A model generated the notes under the pieces. That model did not search any database, was not told the origin of the DNA, and saw only the letters and a list, made by a program, of their open reading frames with translations. Source: Isohypsibius dastychi (taxonomy: Eukaryota; Tardigrada; Eutardigrada; Parachela; Isohypsibiidae). Taken from it: DNA of 13,211 nucleotides. How positions within the stretch are numbered: position 1 is the stretch's first letter; each line of letters opens with the position of its first letter. Below are positions 1 through 9,029 of this stretch, piece after piece. The stretch is from NCBI GenBank assembly GCA_034696485.1, contig JAQIWT010000995.1:1-13211 (forward strand), written 5' to 3'. The position numbers were made by a program, and so were the translations under genes.

Positions 1-369
1 CCATTTATCCAGTTCTATTCCAGACTCATTTATAATGACCAGGGGTACTACAGTACAGGTCATGGTTTAAAGAGTCATGTGCTATCTTTGGTCTACTTTT
101 AATCAGATTTAAATGTTTCCGACAGATCCGACATCATGTCGGCGCAGTTGACCAGCCACACATGCTGTTGATTTTTCATTCCGTGTTTCATCCAAATTGA
201 TACGAAGATGATCGTTGTTGAAGCATTCTTGGTCATTATAAACGTGGGTGGTGCATGAAATTCAAAACTAATCTAGTGCAAAAAGCACAAAAATGACAAC
301 TCATGCTACACAGCTTAGAATCGGAAAGGTTATTAATTTACTCCGAATATTTTGGGAAATAGTTCGCTC
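1..369. other. No gene seen
   Basis: AT-rich noncoding sequence. A 16-codon hydrophobic ORF begins at 208 but closes in TGA without a good splice donor. I see no repeat, RNA gene or recognisable promoter. Confidence 0.6.
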
Positions 370-377
370 GATTCAAA

Positions 378-475
378 CATAGTGAAAATAGACTACAAGG
401 CAGGCCTCTCTAATCATTATGATTTTGATGATGATTTGATTAGAGAGGCCTGCCTTGTAGTCTATTTTCACTATG
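378..475. repeat. Perfect inverted repeat, 39-bp arms, 20-nt loop
   Basis: The arms 378-416 and 437-475 are exact reverse complements. The loop 417-436 is AT-rich with a GATGATGAT stretch. Transcribed RNA would form a fully paired 39-bp hairpin, longer and more perfect than a typical animal microRNA precursor. It could be a foldback or MITE relic, a hairpin-siRNA source, or a copying or assembly artefact. Confidence 0.95.
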
Positions 476-483
476 ATTCAAAC

Positions 484-514
484 CATAGTGAGAGTACTCT
501 TTACTCTCACTATG
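484..514. repeat. Second inverted repeat, 13-bp arms, 5-nt loop
   Basis: The arms 484-496 and 502-514 are exact reverse complements around CTCTT. The basal eight bases (CATAGTGA / TCACTATG) are the same as those of the larger hairpin just upstream, so the two stem-loops share one base and differ in their inner stem. Confidence 0.95.
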
Positions 515-522
515 ATTCAAAC

Positions 523-3500
523 TGGTGTTATAATGCCGCATATAAAAATAATTACATAGAGCTACGCTATGTTAAAATGGAGAAGTGGCATGTCGTTTTA
601 CTACAGTGGGTTTGGCATTAATTTTGCCCGAAACTGCATGAATACCAGGATAGAATATCAGGAAATATCGTCCCCATTATACTCTGGAATTTCTATTTTG
701 TAAAATTCCTTGGATGCTCATAAGGTCTGTATAGACTAGCACAATAGTCTGTAATAATATACTATCCATTATAACGAGTTAATTTTGCAACTCAAAGAAG
801 GTATCAATTACCCATGACCGATGACAAAACGCCATGTATTAAAATCCAGGTTTATTCAAACAAGGTGCAGTCAAAGCAAAGTTATGCTTTAGCATTTAAT
901 AATTAGGAGAGGGCTCGAGTTAATCTCTTTCTGATCCTACCCACTTGCCATCATCTCCATCACTCCATCTTTCTTTCTTCAATTCAGACGGGGCTCTTTA
1001 GCATGTGCTGAATTATGTTTCTGTCATCAACGCGAGTTTTGCCAAAGCAAATTGTTTTTCTTGAAAAATTCCACAAAAATCTGTCGTTTGCGATTAAAAA
1101 GTCCCATCCAGTGCGCATCTGTGGTTTGACGTAAACGAATGGCCGGATGTGAAAATGAAATGCCGGGTTGACAGATTAAGTACCACTCATTCGGACAGCG
1201 GTCTGCCAGTTTGATTATTGGAAACTTTGAAAATTCAAAATGACAGGAATAAGTGGACTGAACTGAGTGATTATATTTTAGCCAACTTGGACCCACTTCA
1301 GTTTCCCCTCTTTACGAAAGATGTTATCATTTCTCACAAACCGCATCGAGGACAATCAATTCCTGACTCGTAAATGAAAGAAGACAGCGTCAACAATTTT
1401 GAACAATGCCCTGTACAACAATCTTCGGTTTTTTGATGGGTAAAAAACAGCAATTATTTACCGCAAAAGCTGCAGGCCCATCTGGTGCTCTAATCTCGAG
1501 TGATTTCGTTTTATTGGCCTTTAATTGCTGTATGACCGATAGATATAATTGCAGGTTCGTCAGCCGATTAAGTAGCACTTGTTTTGTTCTCCTCGGCAAT
1601 TTCGGAAAGTGTTCTGCAATAACAATAAAGCTTGCTTGATGAAAGATTAACACGCATTCCTAATCGAGTAAAAAAACTGTGCCAGAAGAACACCAGAATC
1701 CCGTGAACCGATCCAATCTTCTCGAACAACTAGGCGTGCACGTTTCCCTGTACACCACAGAGTTGAGTGGCCAATGATGATCCGGATGGGGCGTGACCGA
1801 TAAGAGTACATCAGCTGGACACTCTTTTCAAAGCTTTCGAAAAGTTTCAGCTTCAGACACATGTGTGTTCAGAAATAGCAAAATCGACTCTGTCCAGTGG
1901 AATTAGCATCATTAACTGGAACCAGCTAATGAAACGCATTCTGTTCTTCCTTATTACATGGTTTGTGACAGGCTTTTAATTTTCCCTCGAGAGCCCCAAG
2001 AAATTCCTTGCAAAATTATTATCTCGGCCATCGCCCCCCTTTGATTTGTTGGCATTATCCACTGTCCAGACTCGTGCACGAATTTCCGTGTGATTCCAGT
2101 TTCTGTTTTCTTGATGGTTTTATTCAGGGAAGAAAAGCGGATGGATGGCTCATAACCGGTAAGGAAGAATAGTTAATGACCGTATATTTGCCCCTGCAGC
2201 ACCATCCTTGTTGGGTTTATAACCATCGTAAATTTTTGCGGTATTCCAAGCTTTTGAAGCAACCGGGGCAATTTGGTGTTGATTTACAACTTGTAAGTTT
2301 TGTATGAACTTCTCGTCAAGTTGTTTTTAGAGACGCGGCTCAAGTGCTTACCGCTGTACAGGAATGCCGTTAAATCTTTTTAGGGCTCATGCGCCACTTG
2401 AAAGAACTTATATTGACCAAACGGAGATAATGTGCTTGTACTGAAAAAATCACGTAGTAAAAAACAGGAAGTTTTGAACTGCTGCTCAGCTCGAATGTTT
2501 TTCCAGATGCCATTCGAAAGGCGTGTCTCGCACATTCATGTTGGTTGGGGGTACAAGACATTCGTTGTGAGTCGACTGGTCAAGCTGCTGAATTTATTTC
2601 AGCAATACTCTGATCGAAAATGTGGAATTTTGAATGCTGAAAAAATAAAGTGGTAGCAAGTAAAAACGAGTGAATATGGCGTGTTAGTTGAAGTTGCTCT
2701 CCAAATTGATTTTTAACGCTCTACCTTTTAAGCTAATTAAATCTGACAATGAGTCGCAAAATATCATGGATTTTTTTCTGATTCCGTTAAAGTAGGTCAA
2801 CACAAAAGGAAGTTGTGCATCAATGCACATAACGTAACATGATTCAGTTCAAAATTGTGTACGCATATCAAGGTGAGTTGATTTTCGTGACTGCCCTCTG
2901 AACGGGCACGCACTCGGGCATTTAATCTTGAAAAATCGAAAATGCGCCGGCGCCGGGTAAAAAAATCCATATGTTTGATGACTTGGCTTGGGATCAGTGT
3001 TCCATGTTGGTTCTTGCCTTTTCACCGTCTCACTGAAGCTGTTAACCTAAAAATGCGCAAGAGTTTATCTTAAAATCTCTTGTACGAAAGAGTTACTGAC
3101 GCAAATCCGATAATTGAAACCAGGTTTTCTCTCTCCGTTTTGACCTAATCATTTTTTACTCCCGGGAGGCCAAAAAGTGACTCACATCTGGGATTTGGAT
3201 AATTTACCAAGTGTCTACAGAATGATCTTGCTTGTTAATATATAAACCGGCGAATTTCCGCCCGGATGACCCTTTGGCGATGAATTCCGTCTTCCGCCAA
3301 CTTGTCCATTTTATCACAACCAGAATACTGATGGACGTCTGTGTTACTTGTGGACGAAGTTGAAAAGTAGGTCTGCATGCGCAATATGGTAATGGGACTG
3401 GATGGTTTTTTGCCTCGGAGTGGATTTACTAAAAAATTGCCTTTGACGGACGAGCATGCATGGCAGCACACACCATCTTACTGGGAGGGAAAAATTGTAA

Positions 3501-3714
3501 AAAGTGAAATTTAATCAAGTGAGACCAGATTTGTCTCTGGCGTAACCACCATCCCACACAGTAAGCTCGCTCCGCAAATCTCCGCAAGACAAATTTTTCT
3601 CATGGAGGTCTATGTGTCTCTGTAAACTGACCACCTCATTTCACACTATAATGATTTTCCATGAACTTTGGTGACGTTGTTTTTTGTCCGAAATATGTTT
3701 AGGTGTTATTGGAG
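523..3714. other. Long noncoding stretch upstream of the candidate distal exon
   Basis: No ORF here resembles a protein family; the open frames of 60-90 codons overlap on both strands and look random. Local structure: a near-perfect palindrome at 1824-1844 (CTTTTC...GAAAAG around AAGCTT), a GC-rich palindrome CCGGCGCCGG at 2947-2956, a 16-codon signal-like ORF at 1929-1979 with no usable donor, and consensus-like donors at about 2292, 2872 and 3561 that could belong to 5' UTR exons. A TGACGT motif lies about 40 bp before the candidate exon at 3715. Confidence 0.6.
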
Positions 3715-3781
3715 ATGCGCGCCGCTATTGACTTGACAATGCGATTTGGTAACTTTGTGTTTGTGTGTATAATCCTAAACG
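3715..3781 (+). CDS. Candidate distal alternative first exon with its own signal peptide
   Basis: Seen: an ATG followed by 22 open codons and one extra base, then a strong donor (aaacG|GTAAGC) at 3782. The peptide has a basic start and the hydrophobic run FGNFVFVCIILN. The TAG at 3700-3702 is an in-frame stop upstream. The phase (1) and the split Gly codon are the same as in exon 1, so splicing to 9288 gives an uninterrupted protein that shares the exon-2 cleavage site (VVG before QQIARF). The stretch before it ends in tatgtttag, so the ATG may sit in an exon beginning at 3703, fed by a 5' UTR exon ending at 3560 (donor GTAAGC at 3561). Inference: a second promoter of the Neph-like gene. It could also be chance; no transcript evidence is available here. 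Confidence 0.5.
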
Positions 3782-5226
3782 GTAAGCAATTTTTGAATAG
3801 CAGAATACAGAATTATGTGTTGACTTTGCGGCTACTATTACCAGCGGCCACAGAGATTGTTTGCGTTTTATTGGGAATCTAGGCCGAAGCATTTGAGAGA
3901 AAAATGGCCATCAAAGAACAAACTCATGTAAAAAGCCACTCGTTATTCCCCAATCGGCAATCTGCATTTTAGAGAAGTTATTTACACGGTGCTCTATTGA
4001 ATGGAGTTTTTTATCGCTCTTCGACAGGCAACATTCATGCCGATCGTCAAATAAGGCAGATGATGTTTGATTCGAACACACATCTTAACAAATGCCTCAT
4101 AGGGGTTTATTTTTCTTGAATGCGGGGCTTGGGTGGACAATGAAAGTTTGATCTATGCCAGCTTACCAACAGGACGCATTAATCAGGATAATCTTTTCAT
4201 GGAGCCAGAAAATATTATGCATTGTCAATTCAGGGTATTTAATTACCGCTTATGTAAATGGCTTGTTTTTGAGATTGCAGATGCGGAAAAACTAGCGCAG
4301 CCATGTAGGTTGGTCTGTAGTTTTTTTCACGTAAAGCCAAGAATATCCGTGGCACTGATTGATATTCGGCTTATCTTGAAACAACTAAGAAGAGTGTTAT
4401 CATGTTCGCTCTCTGAGATTTCGTACGGCTTATTTGATGGCTGGATTATCAGCGAGTGTATTTTTATTTCTCCAAACGCCCATTCGTTTCTTGATGATAA
4501 AAAATGAGTATTGGTTTTGATGATGGGAAAAACATCATTAATCTTGGTCGTGCTACATTTTTGTCTGACTCCCCTGATTGATTGAACAATGCGAGTTCTT
4601 GCAAATAAGTAACGTAATAGCATCACCACCTTATTCGCGAAAATATCAAATGGCTGGTGAAATTGTTAAAAGGCTGTGGAAAGGATAGTAATGTCTCAAC
4701 ACTCGCTTTCCTTATCGTAAACACACTTGAAATAACGTGAGGCATGAAGATAGCAAAATAAATTTCAGCAATGCCGGACATTTGTCTGAAGACATTTGCG
4801 GTTTTGCTCTGAAATTCAGTGTGGTCAGAGGCCGTCAAAGAACTTCCACGAGGCAGACAGTGGAAACGCTTGAAGAGTTTTAAAGTAGTTTCATTTAGTC
4901 AGCATGTCATGTTCGCGGTTTTGATATAAAATCAAGGCCGCAGAAACGAAAGACCGCAATTTGAGTCACTTGCATTTGAATTTAATTACTTGGAATTTTT
5001 TTCTACGTCTTGGCAAATGTGGGAAATTTAATTGTCGTAGACTAATTTGGTCTGTTGATTTTATGATTTTGTAGGCAAAAAATGGAGCAAGCTGTTCGAA
5101 AATTAATTAGATCAGTTAAAAACCTAGTAGTCTACTGACCCCTGCATTTCTGTGGATTTAGTTGCGCAACCAAATTTCTCAAGTACATTCATTATATTGT
5201 AATCTGTAATTAAATACTATTCTTAC

Positions 5227-5377
5227 TAATCATGCAAATTGGCAAGCAAATCATTCTTTTCCCGGTTTTCTCTTCAACTTGTTGTCTTGTTAGCACGCCT
5301 TCGCTAAGAGTGATGCTGCATTCTTTCGTGTTGACCCTAATGACCTCTCCCGCTTTTGTGTATCCCCCAACGACACG
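5227..5377 (-). other. Possible minus-strand coding exon, unidentified
   Basis: On the minus strand an open frame runs through this interval and reads like a soluble protein (for example RVVGGYTKAGEVIRVNTKE, later EGVLTRQQVEEKTGKR). A consensus donor A|GTAAGA follows at 5226 and an AG acceptor precedes at 5378-5379, with a pyrimidine run about 25 nt before it. As an exon it would be 151 nt, entering in phase 0 and leaving in phase 1. There is no ATG start, no recognised family and no neighbouring exon that I can identify on this strand. The plus strand is also open here, which weakens the case. Confidence 0.2.
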
Positions 5378-6436
5378 CTGGTCAATCACATACAAATTTG
5401 CGTGGAAAGAAAGAATATTCTTCTAGGCGTTTGAGAGAGTGAGAAATAGGCCAGCTGATCATCACATTTTAATCGGTCTACTTTCGAAAAATATGCTCCG
5501 ACACGATGCACAAATACACAGGTTTTATGGGCTTGTTTCTCATCTCTAATCAGCCGGCAGAGCTTTCTGCAACGACCGAAAATTGTGTTATGATTTGTCT
5601 CACTACGAAGTACTTTTTTCTGTGTCTCGTTTTTTGAGATTAAATTTTATCACAACGAAATCGATTAATGTTACGAGTCGGTTTTTTCCCAGTTGAAATA
5701 CATTTGATCTTTCTATTGATTGCTCGTCACAAATGCACGTGTATAAATTCATATCCGGCGTTATCATAGATTTTCTAGTTATGACGTTAAGAGCTCGAAC
5801 TTGAAGAGCTTTGCTCCCAGGAAGACGAAATACAGTAATCTTTTTTCATTTCATGTTGACTCTTGTTATGAAATTATTTTCCGTTTCCTGTTTGCCACCT
5901 TCTTCGGACTGTATTGTGTGAAAACTTGATTGAATCCCCACTTGACTGAGAAAATCATTCCTGCCGGAGGAAACCCTCAAACTGGCGGGTGCCGATGATG
6001 ATGATGGGTGAATAATAATATCAAAAGTATCTAGTGTCTCCAGGGCCCTGACCAAGTAATTCCGCTTTTAATATGATGGATGATGTATCGATAAATTAAG
6101 TGCATCTTCACTAGAGCTTTTGATCGTCAGTTCTCAATCTGTGGTCAGTTTTGGGGATCGAAGAGTGTGAGTGTGCGCCGAATTTCGTCCCTCAAAAACT
6201 GCTTCACAGTCATAATTCGCTTGGCTGAGTATTGCAGTGAATGATGAGCTGTCGTTTTAATTTGGAAATTCTGCAATATGTTTGCCAATGAAGTCGATTA
6301 AGTCACCCCAACTATCCTCTGGTCACTCGAGTAGACACTGGCAACTTTATTTGACCCTGGGCTATTAAAAGGTTAGTCGACGCGCAAGTGGTCTGAAGCT
6401 ATCGTTTTAAACTTTGATGAGAATGGCTCGCGACGT

Positions 6437-6444
6437 TATAAAAG
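6437..6444 (+). promoter_or_regulatory. TATA-box candidate (TATAAAAG)
   Basis: TATAAAAG followed by GACAGG. It lies 75 bp before an ATG (6512) that opens a 49-codon ORF, a spacing that would leave a short leader. A similar TATAAAAG at 6893-6900 has no obvious target, so chance occurrence in AT-rich DNA is likely. Confidence 0.25.
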
Positions 6445-6511
6445 GACAGGCACGATAACAAAATAAAGCCCTTTGCGCGGAATATAATTCGAAACTGCTC
6501 GTAGTCCATCC

Positions 6512-6661
6512 ATGCGTGCACATGTCGTGAACAGGTGTGTCAGACGTTTATTAGCAATGATTATTGATTGCTGCATGTCTGTTTTTGCACCTTTCATAAA
6601 TGCTCAACGAATGCCGGCATTTAAAAGTCACTGCTCTAAAGTGTTAGTTAATAATTCCTGA
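6512..6661 (+). CDS. Small ORF, 49 aa, doubtful
   Basis: ATG-initiated and closed by TGA. The N terminus has arginines (VNRCVRR) followed by a partly hydrophobic run (LLAMI, then CCMSVFAPFINA) broken by an Asp, then a short polar tail with one more Cys. This could be read as a small secreted peptide downstream of the TATA-like site at 6437. I recognise no family, and length alone does not separate it from chance. Confidence 0.12.
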   Translation: MRAHVVNRCVRRLLAMIIDCCMSVFAPFINAQRMPAFKSHCSKVLVNNS

Positions 6662-7027
6662 CAAATATAAGGTCAACTTTTGCCTGTTGTTTACCATGTG
6701 AACAGGTGGTAAAATGTAATTGTTTTTTGATCTCTGATAACTCTTCTGCGATGGCTTTGAAGCGGTACATCCTGCTAGATACAAATGTTATGGACTAGAT
6801 TCCAAAGGCATGTTTGCTTCTTTGTGATTATTGTTATAGCATTTAAGAATGTGCCGACATCTTAAACAACCACAATTGTGATTCACCTAACATATAAAAG
6901 CTGATTGTTTTCAATACAAGCTATCTCATGATTGATTGCTTAATATGACTTTCATGTGCCGTTTATTTGGCGGGAACAGTAGCGAGCTTGTTAGGGTGTT
7001 GATCGAGTAAATCCCCAGCCGTCTTCG

Positions 7028-7093
7028 ATGCGACTTGTTGCCATGTTCATAATCTTCGTGTTCTTTTTTGTGTTGGCCGAATACAAAAGCTGA
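7028..7093 (+). CDS. Micro-ORF, 21 aa, signal-peptide-like, doubtful
   Basis: ATG then MRLVA, a hydrophobic run FIIFVFFFVLA and EYKS before TGA. It has the n-, h- and c-regions of a signal peptide with a plausible A-E cleavage. Unlike the exon at 3715 it has no GT donor before its stop, so it cannot be joined to the receptor gene. T-rich DNA gives such runs by chance. Confidence 0.12.
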   Translation: MRLVAMFIIFVFFFVLAEYKS

Positions 7094-8235
7094 CCTGACA
7101 GAGGCGAAGATGAGGGCGAACTGGATGTGAATAGAAAAGCGCGCTTATGTGCTTATAACAGGATTGTCCTCAGGTAGCCGAAAATCCGGGCTTATTTATC
7201 TTTCTCATCGAGCATAAAATGACATGGAACATGGTTATTTCTTCATGAGTGTTATTGCAATTACAATTTTGCCAGTGAGACTGTGATTTTAGTTACTTGG
7301 ATCTCATGGATATTATTCCACAGCCGGCGGTCCACTTTAGCGCAGCTTGCCCGTTTTATTCCTGGTTATTGATACCGATGACTATCGACTAAATCCCACA
7401 AATTTGCAGACACTTCCGCTTGATATTAGGATGAGTAGGAACGTGGATTAGCTGTGCAATGAATCAAGAGGAATCACCGGCATAGTCAGCGAATAAAGCG
7501 GGCGGGGATTATCAAATTAGGCCACTAAAGATGCAAATCAAAAGCATCCCATAAGCGATTTAAAATCTCGAGTTTAAAATCAACGGTCTCTTCTTCGCAT
7601 TTATGATTCCCTAGTTTGCATACTCATGCTTGGAATTTCAATGCCAGACACACGCGCTCCTCTTTGCTCTTCTTTTGTTCCACTTTCCGAAAATCAAGTC
7701 AGAATTTGCGAAGCGTGAGCAGATTTTTTATCATGAATTTTTGCACTCAAGTAGTCAATTATTTATTCCAACAAATTTTTCAAGTGCTGAGCGCGGTTCA
7801 TAATTGAGTAAGCACAAATTTTCTCACGAAGTATTTTGCCAACAATGTCAAAAATATGTGACCTTTTCGTAACACTTCCTGTCACTTTCATAATTGGCAC
7901 ATTACTCCGCTAAAAAATGTCTAGAAATAATTGATGTAGCGCCAACTTGAAATGGGAGTAAAATGGGCCGGTCTCTTAGGTTTGTTCTTTGATATGCTAT
8001 TGATTCGGTGTATTGTGCCACATCGTAATTATAAGCCCATTGGAAGCTCTTTTCTCAAGGGCCATCTCCTTGAGAGGCGAACTGGAATTATTTGTGGGCA
8101 ACCCCTTTGAGACTGGACAGAATCATACGATAGCCTTCAACGGCGCGGGGAGCCCTGGTGTTTCCCTCACTTTTCACCACATTTTATATTCATCTTTGAC
8201 CATAAGATCCCCTTCTTTTCTTCTCAACTGTCCAG

Positions 8236-8286
8236 TACATGACTGATCCGGCAACTCCTAACTACCCTCCGGTCATTTCCGAGATT
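8236..8286 (+). other. Candidate small exon (5' UTR or cassette)
   Basis: A pyrimidine-rich tract ending aactgtccag (to 8235) and a consensus donor GTGAGT at 8287 enclose 51 nt, open as 17 codons that include an ATG (MTDPATPNYPPVISEI). It enters and leaves in phase 0, so it cannot feed exon 2 in frame. It could be a 5' UTR exon spliced to the acceptor at 8770, where its ATG would form a short upstream ORF ending at the TAA near 8790. Splice sites alone support it. Confidence 0.3.
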
Positions 8287-8944
8287 GTGAGTTTCGGTTC
8301 AAGCCAACATTTAACAATCTTTTGATCAATAATATATCGTTTCTTGTCTTTGATGTGTGAAAAGAGGGAATGTGATGAGGCTTGGCCCTCACGTAGAATA
8401 GATCGTCATGCGGCCCGGTTGAGCGTAGATAATCTGGTCTGTAAACCGGAAACTTTGACCGCATGCATCATTTTCTGGCGGGGCGGGAGACTGTTTTCCA
8501 TTAATTTCATCCTCGTTTGTCCATCCGGCAATCCCCTGTACTTTAACCATGTTGCAACCTTGTGAACAACAGGGAAAATTGAGACGACTGTGTTTATTTT
8601 ATCGGGTTGATTCCTTGATTTCTGGCCATGCATAGCTACAAGGGCGCACATCCTGTGAAGCAGTGTATGATAAAATGTGTATCTGATTCATAGCTTTGCA
8701 ATGGAATGTGTGTCTCTTTCTTTCTTTCATCATCAGAATGCTCTTCTCAATCTGCTCCTTGTCTTTTCAGATGATCCGGATACTCGCCTAAAATAAACGC
8801 CTTCTTACTCGTCCAAACAAACTTATCAATTATTTGCATCGGCATATCTGGTTACTCTTGTGCGTGTTTTTCCTGGCCTCCTCGACCGTTTTGACCCATA
8901 ATTAAGCGATACTCCGGCACGCAAAAAACCTGATACCGCTTATC
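8287..8944. other. Proximal upstream region of the receptor gene
   Basis: No gene seen; overlapping open frames on both strands look random. A CTTT repeat and pyrimidine tract (about 8713-8770) end in a good acceptor at 8770. The interval 8771-8944 is therefore a plausible 5' UTR for exon 1, with a seven-codon reading frame (MIRILA and stop) right at its start. No TATA box lies at a useful distance. Confidence 0.5.
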
Positions 8945-9029
8945 ATGGCCACATTAGGAGCTATCCAATGTCTTTCGGCAAACTTTATCCGTCTGTTTCT
9001 TATCGGCCTCATCTTGGAATTCTCTAATG
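8945..9029 (+). CDS. Exon 1: signal peptide of the Neph-like receptor
   Basis: Twenty-eight codons plus one base (phase 1), ending AATG before donor GTACGT at 9030. The hydrophobic core is RLFLIGLILEF. The cleavage site is probably encoded by exon 2, after VVG and before QQIARF, so any alternative first exon spliced to exon 2 would share it. An in-frame TAA at 8903 precedes this ATG. A good pyrimidine-rich acceptor (cttgtcttttcag) ends at 8770, so the 5' UTR may begin in an exon at 8771 or be spliced further upstream. Confidence 0.85.

Larger units (their letters stand above)
370..522. repeat. Three copies of GATTCAAAC flanking two stem-loops
   Basis: GATTCAAAC occurs at 370-378, 475-483 and 514-522, before, between and after the two hairpins. 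The block reads as spacer, hairpin, spacer, hairpin, spacer, suggesting duplication of a unit made of the spacer plus a CATAGTGA...TCACTATG stem. An ORF open across it is a by-product of the repeats. Confidence 0.9.
3782..8235. other. Probable large first intron or upstream intergenic DNA
   Basis: No convincing gene. If 3715-3781 is a first exon, this is most of a 5506-nt intron ending at 9287, a size at which regulatory elements would be expected. It contains TATA-like sites at 5742, 6437 and 6893, a GAT trinucleotide run near 5995-6006, a CACGTG E-box touching the TATA-like site at 5736-5747, and the weak ORF candidates listed separately. The longest open frame (4133-4507) starts with GTG and resembles nothing I know. 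Confidence 0.55.

Noticed and set aside
352-621. 89-codon ORF over the palindrome cluster
   Set aside because: Its YHYDSN-type repeats are simply translations of the inverted and direct repeats; it also starts with a non-ATG codon.
1406-1439. ATG with 11 codons ending before GTAAAA, phase 1
   Set aside because: The donor is weak and the hydrophobic stretch too short; likely coincidence.
1929-1979. 16-codon signal-like ORF (MKRILFFLITWFVTGF)
   Set aside because: It closes in TAA, and the only nearby GT (GTTTGT) is a poor donor in the wrong phase for exon 2.
2839-2871. ATG with 11 codons ending in donor GTGAGT, phase 1
   Set aside because: The frame and donor would fit exon 2, but the peptide (MIQFKIVYAYQ) lacks a signal-peptide core and one in three chance donors has this phase.
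4133-4507. Longest open frame outside the receptor gene (124 codons, plus strand)
   Set aside because: It begins with GTG rather than ATG, overlaps a 100-codon frame on the other strand, has no recognisable domain, signal or motif, and its composition looks random.
5736-5747. E-box CACGTG abutting TATAAA
   Set aside because: No downstream exon or ORF of any length to serve; short motifs like these are expected by chance in AT-rich DNA.
8291-8310. tRNA B-box-like GGTTCAAGCC
   Set aside because: No A box or acceptor-stem pairing at the required distances; it does not fold as a cloverleaf.
8273-8651. Overlapping open frames of 63-81 codons on both strands
   Set aside because: They lie on each other in opposite frames, show no family features and are not bounded by splice signals.
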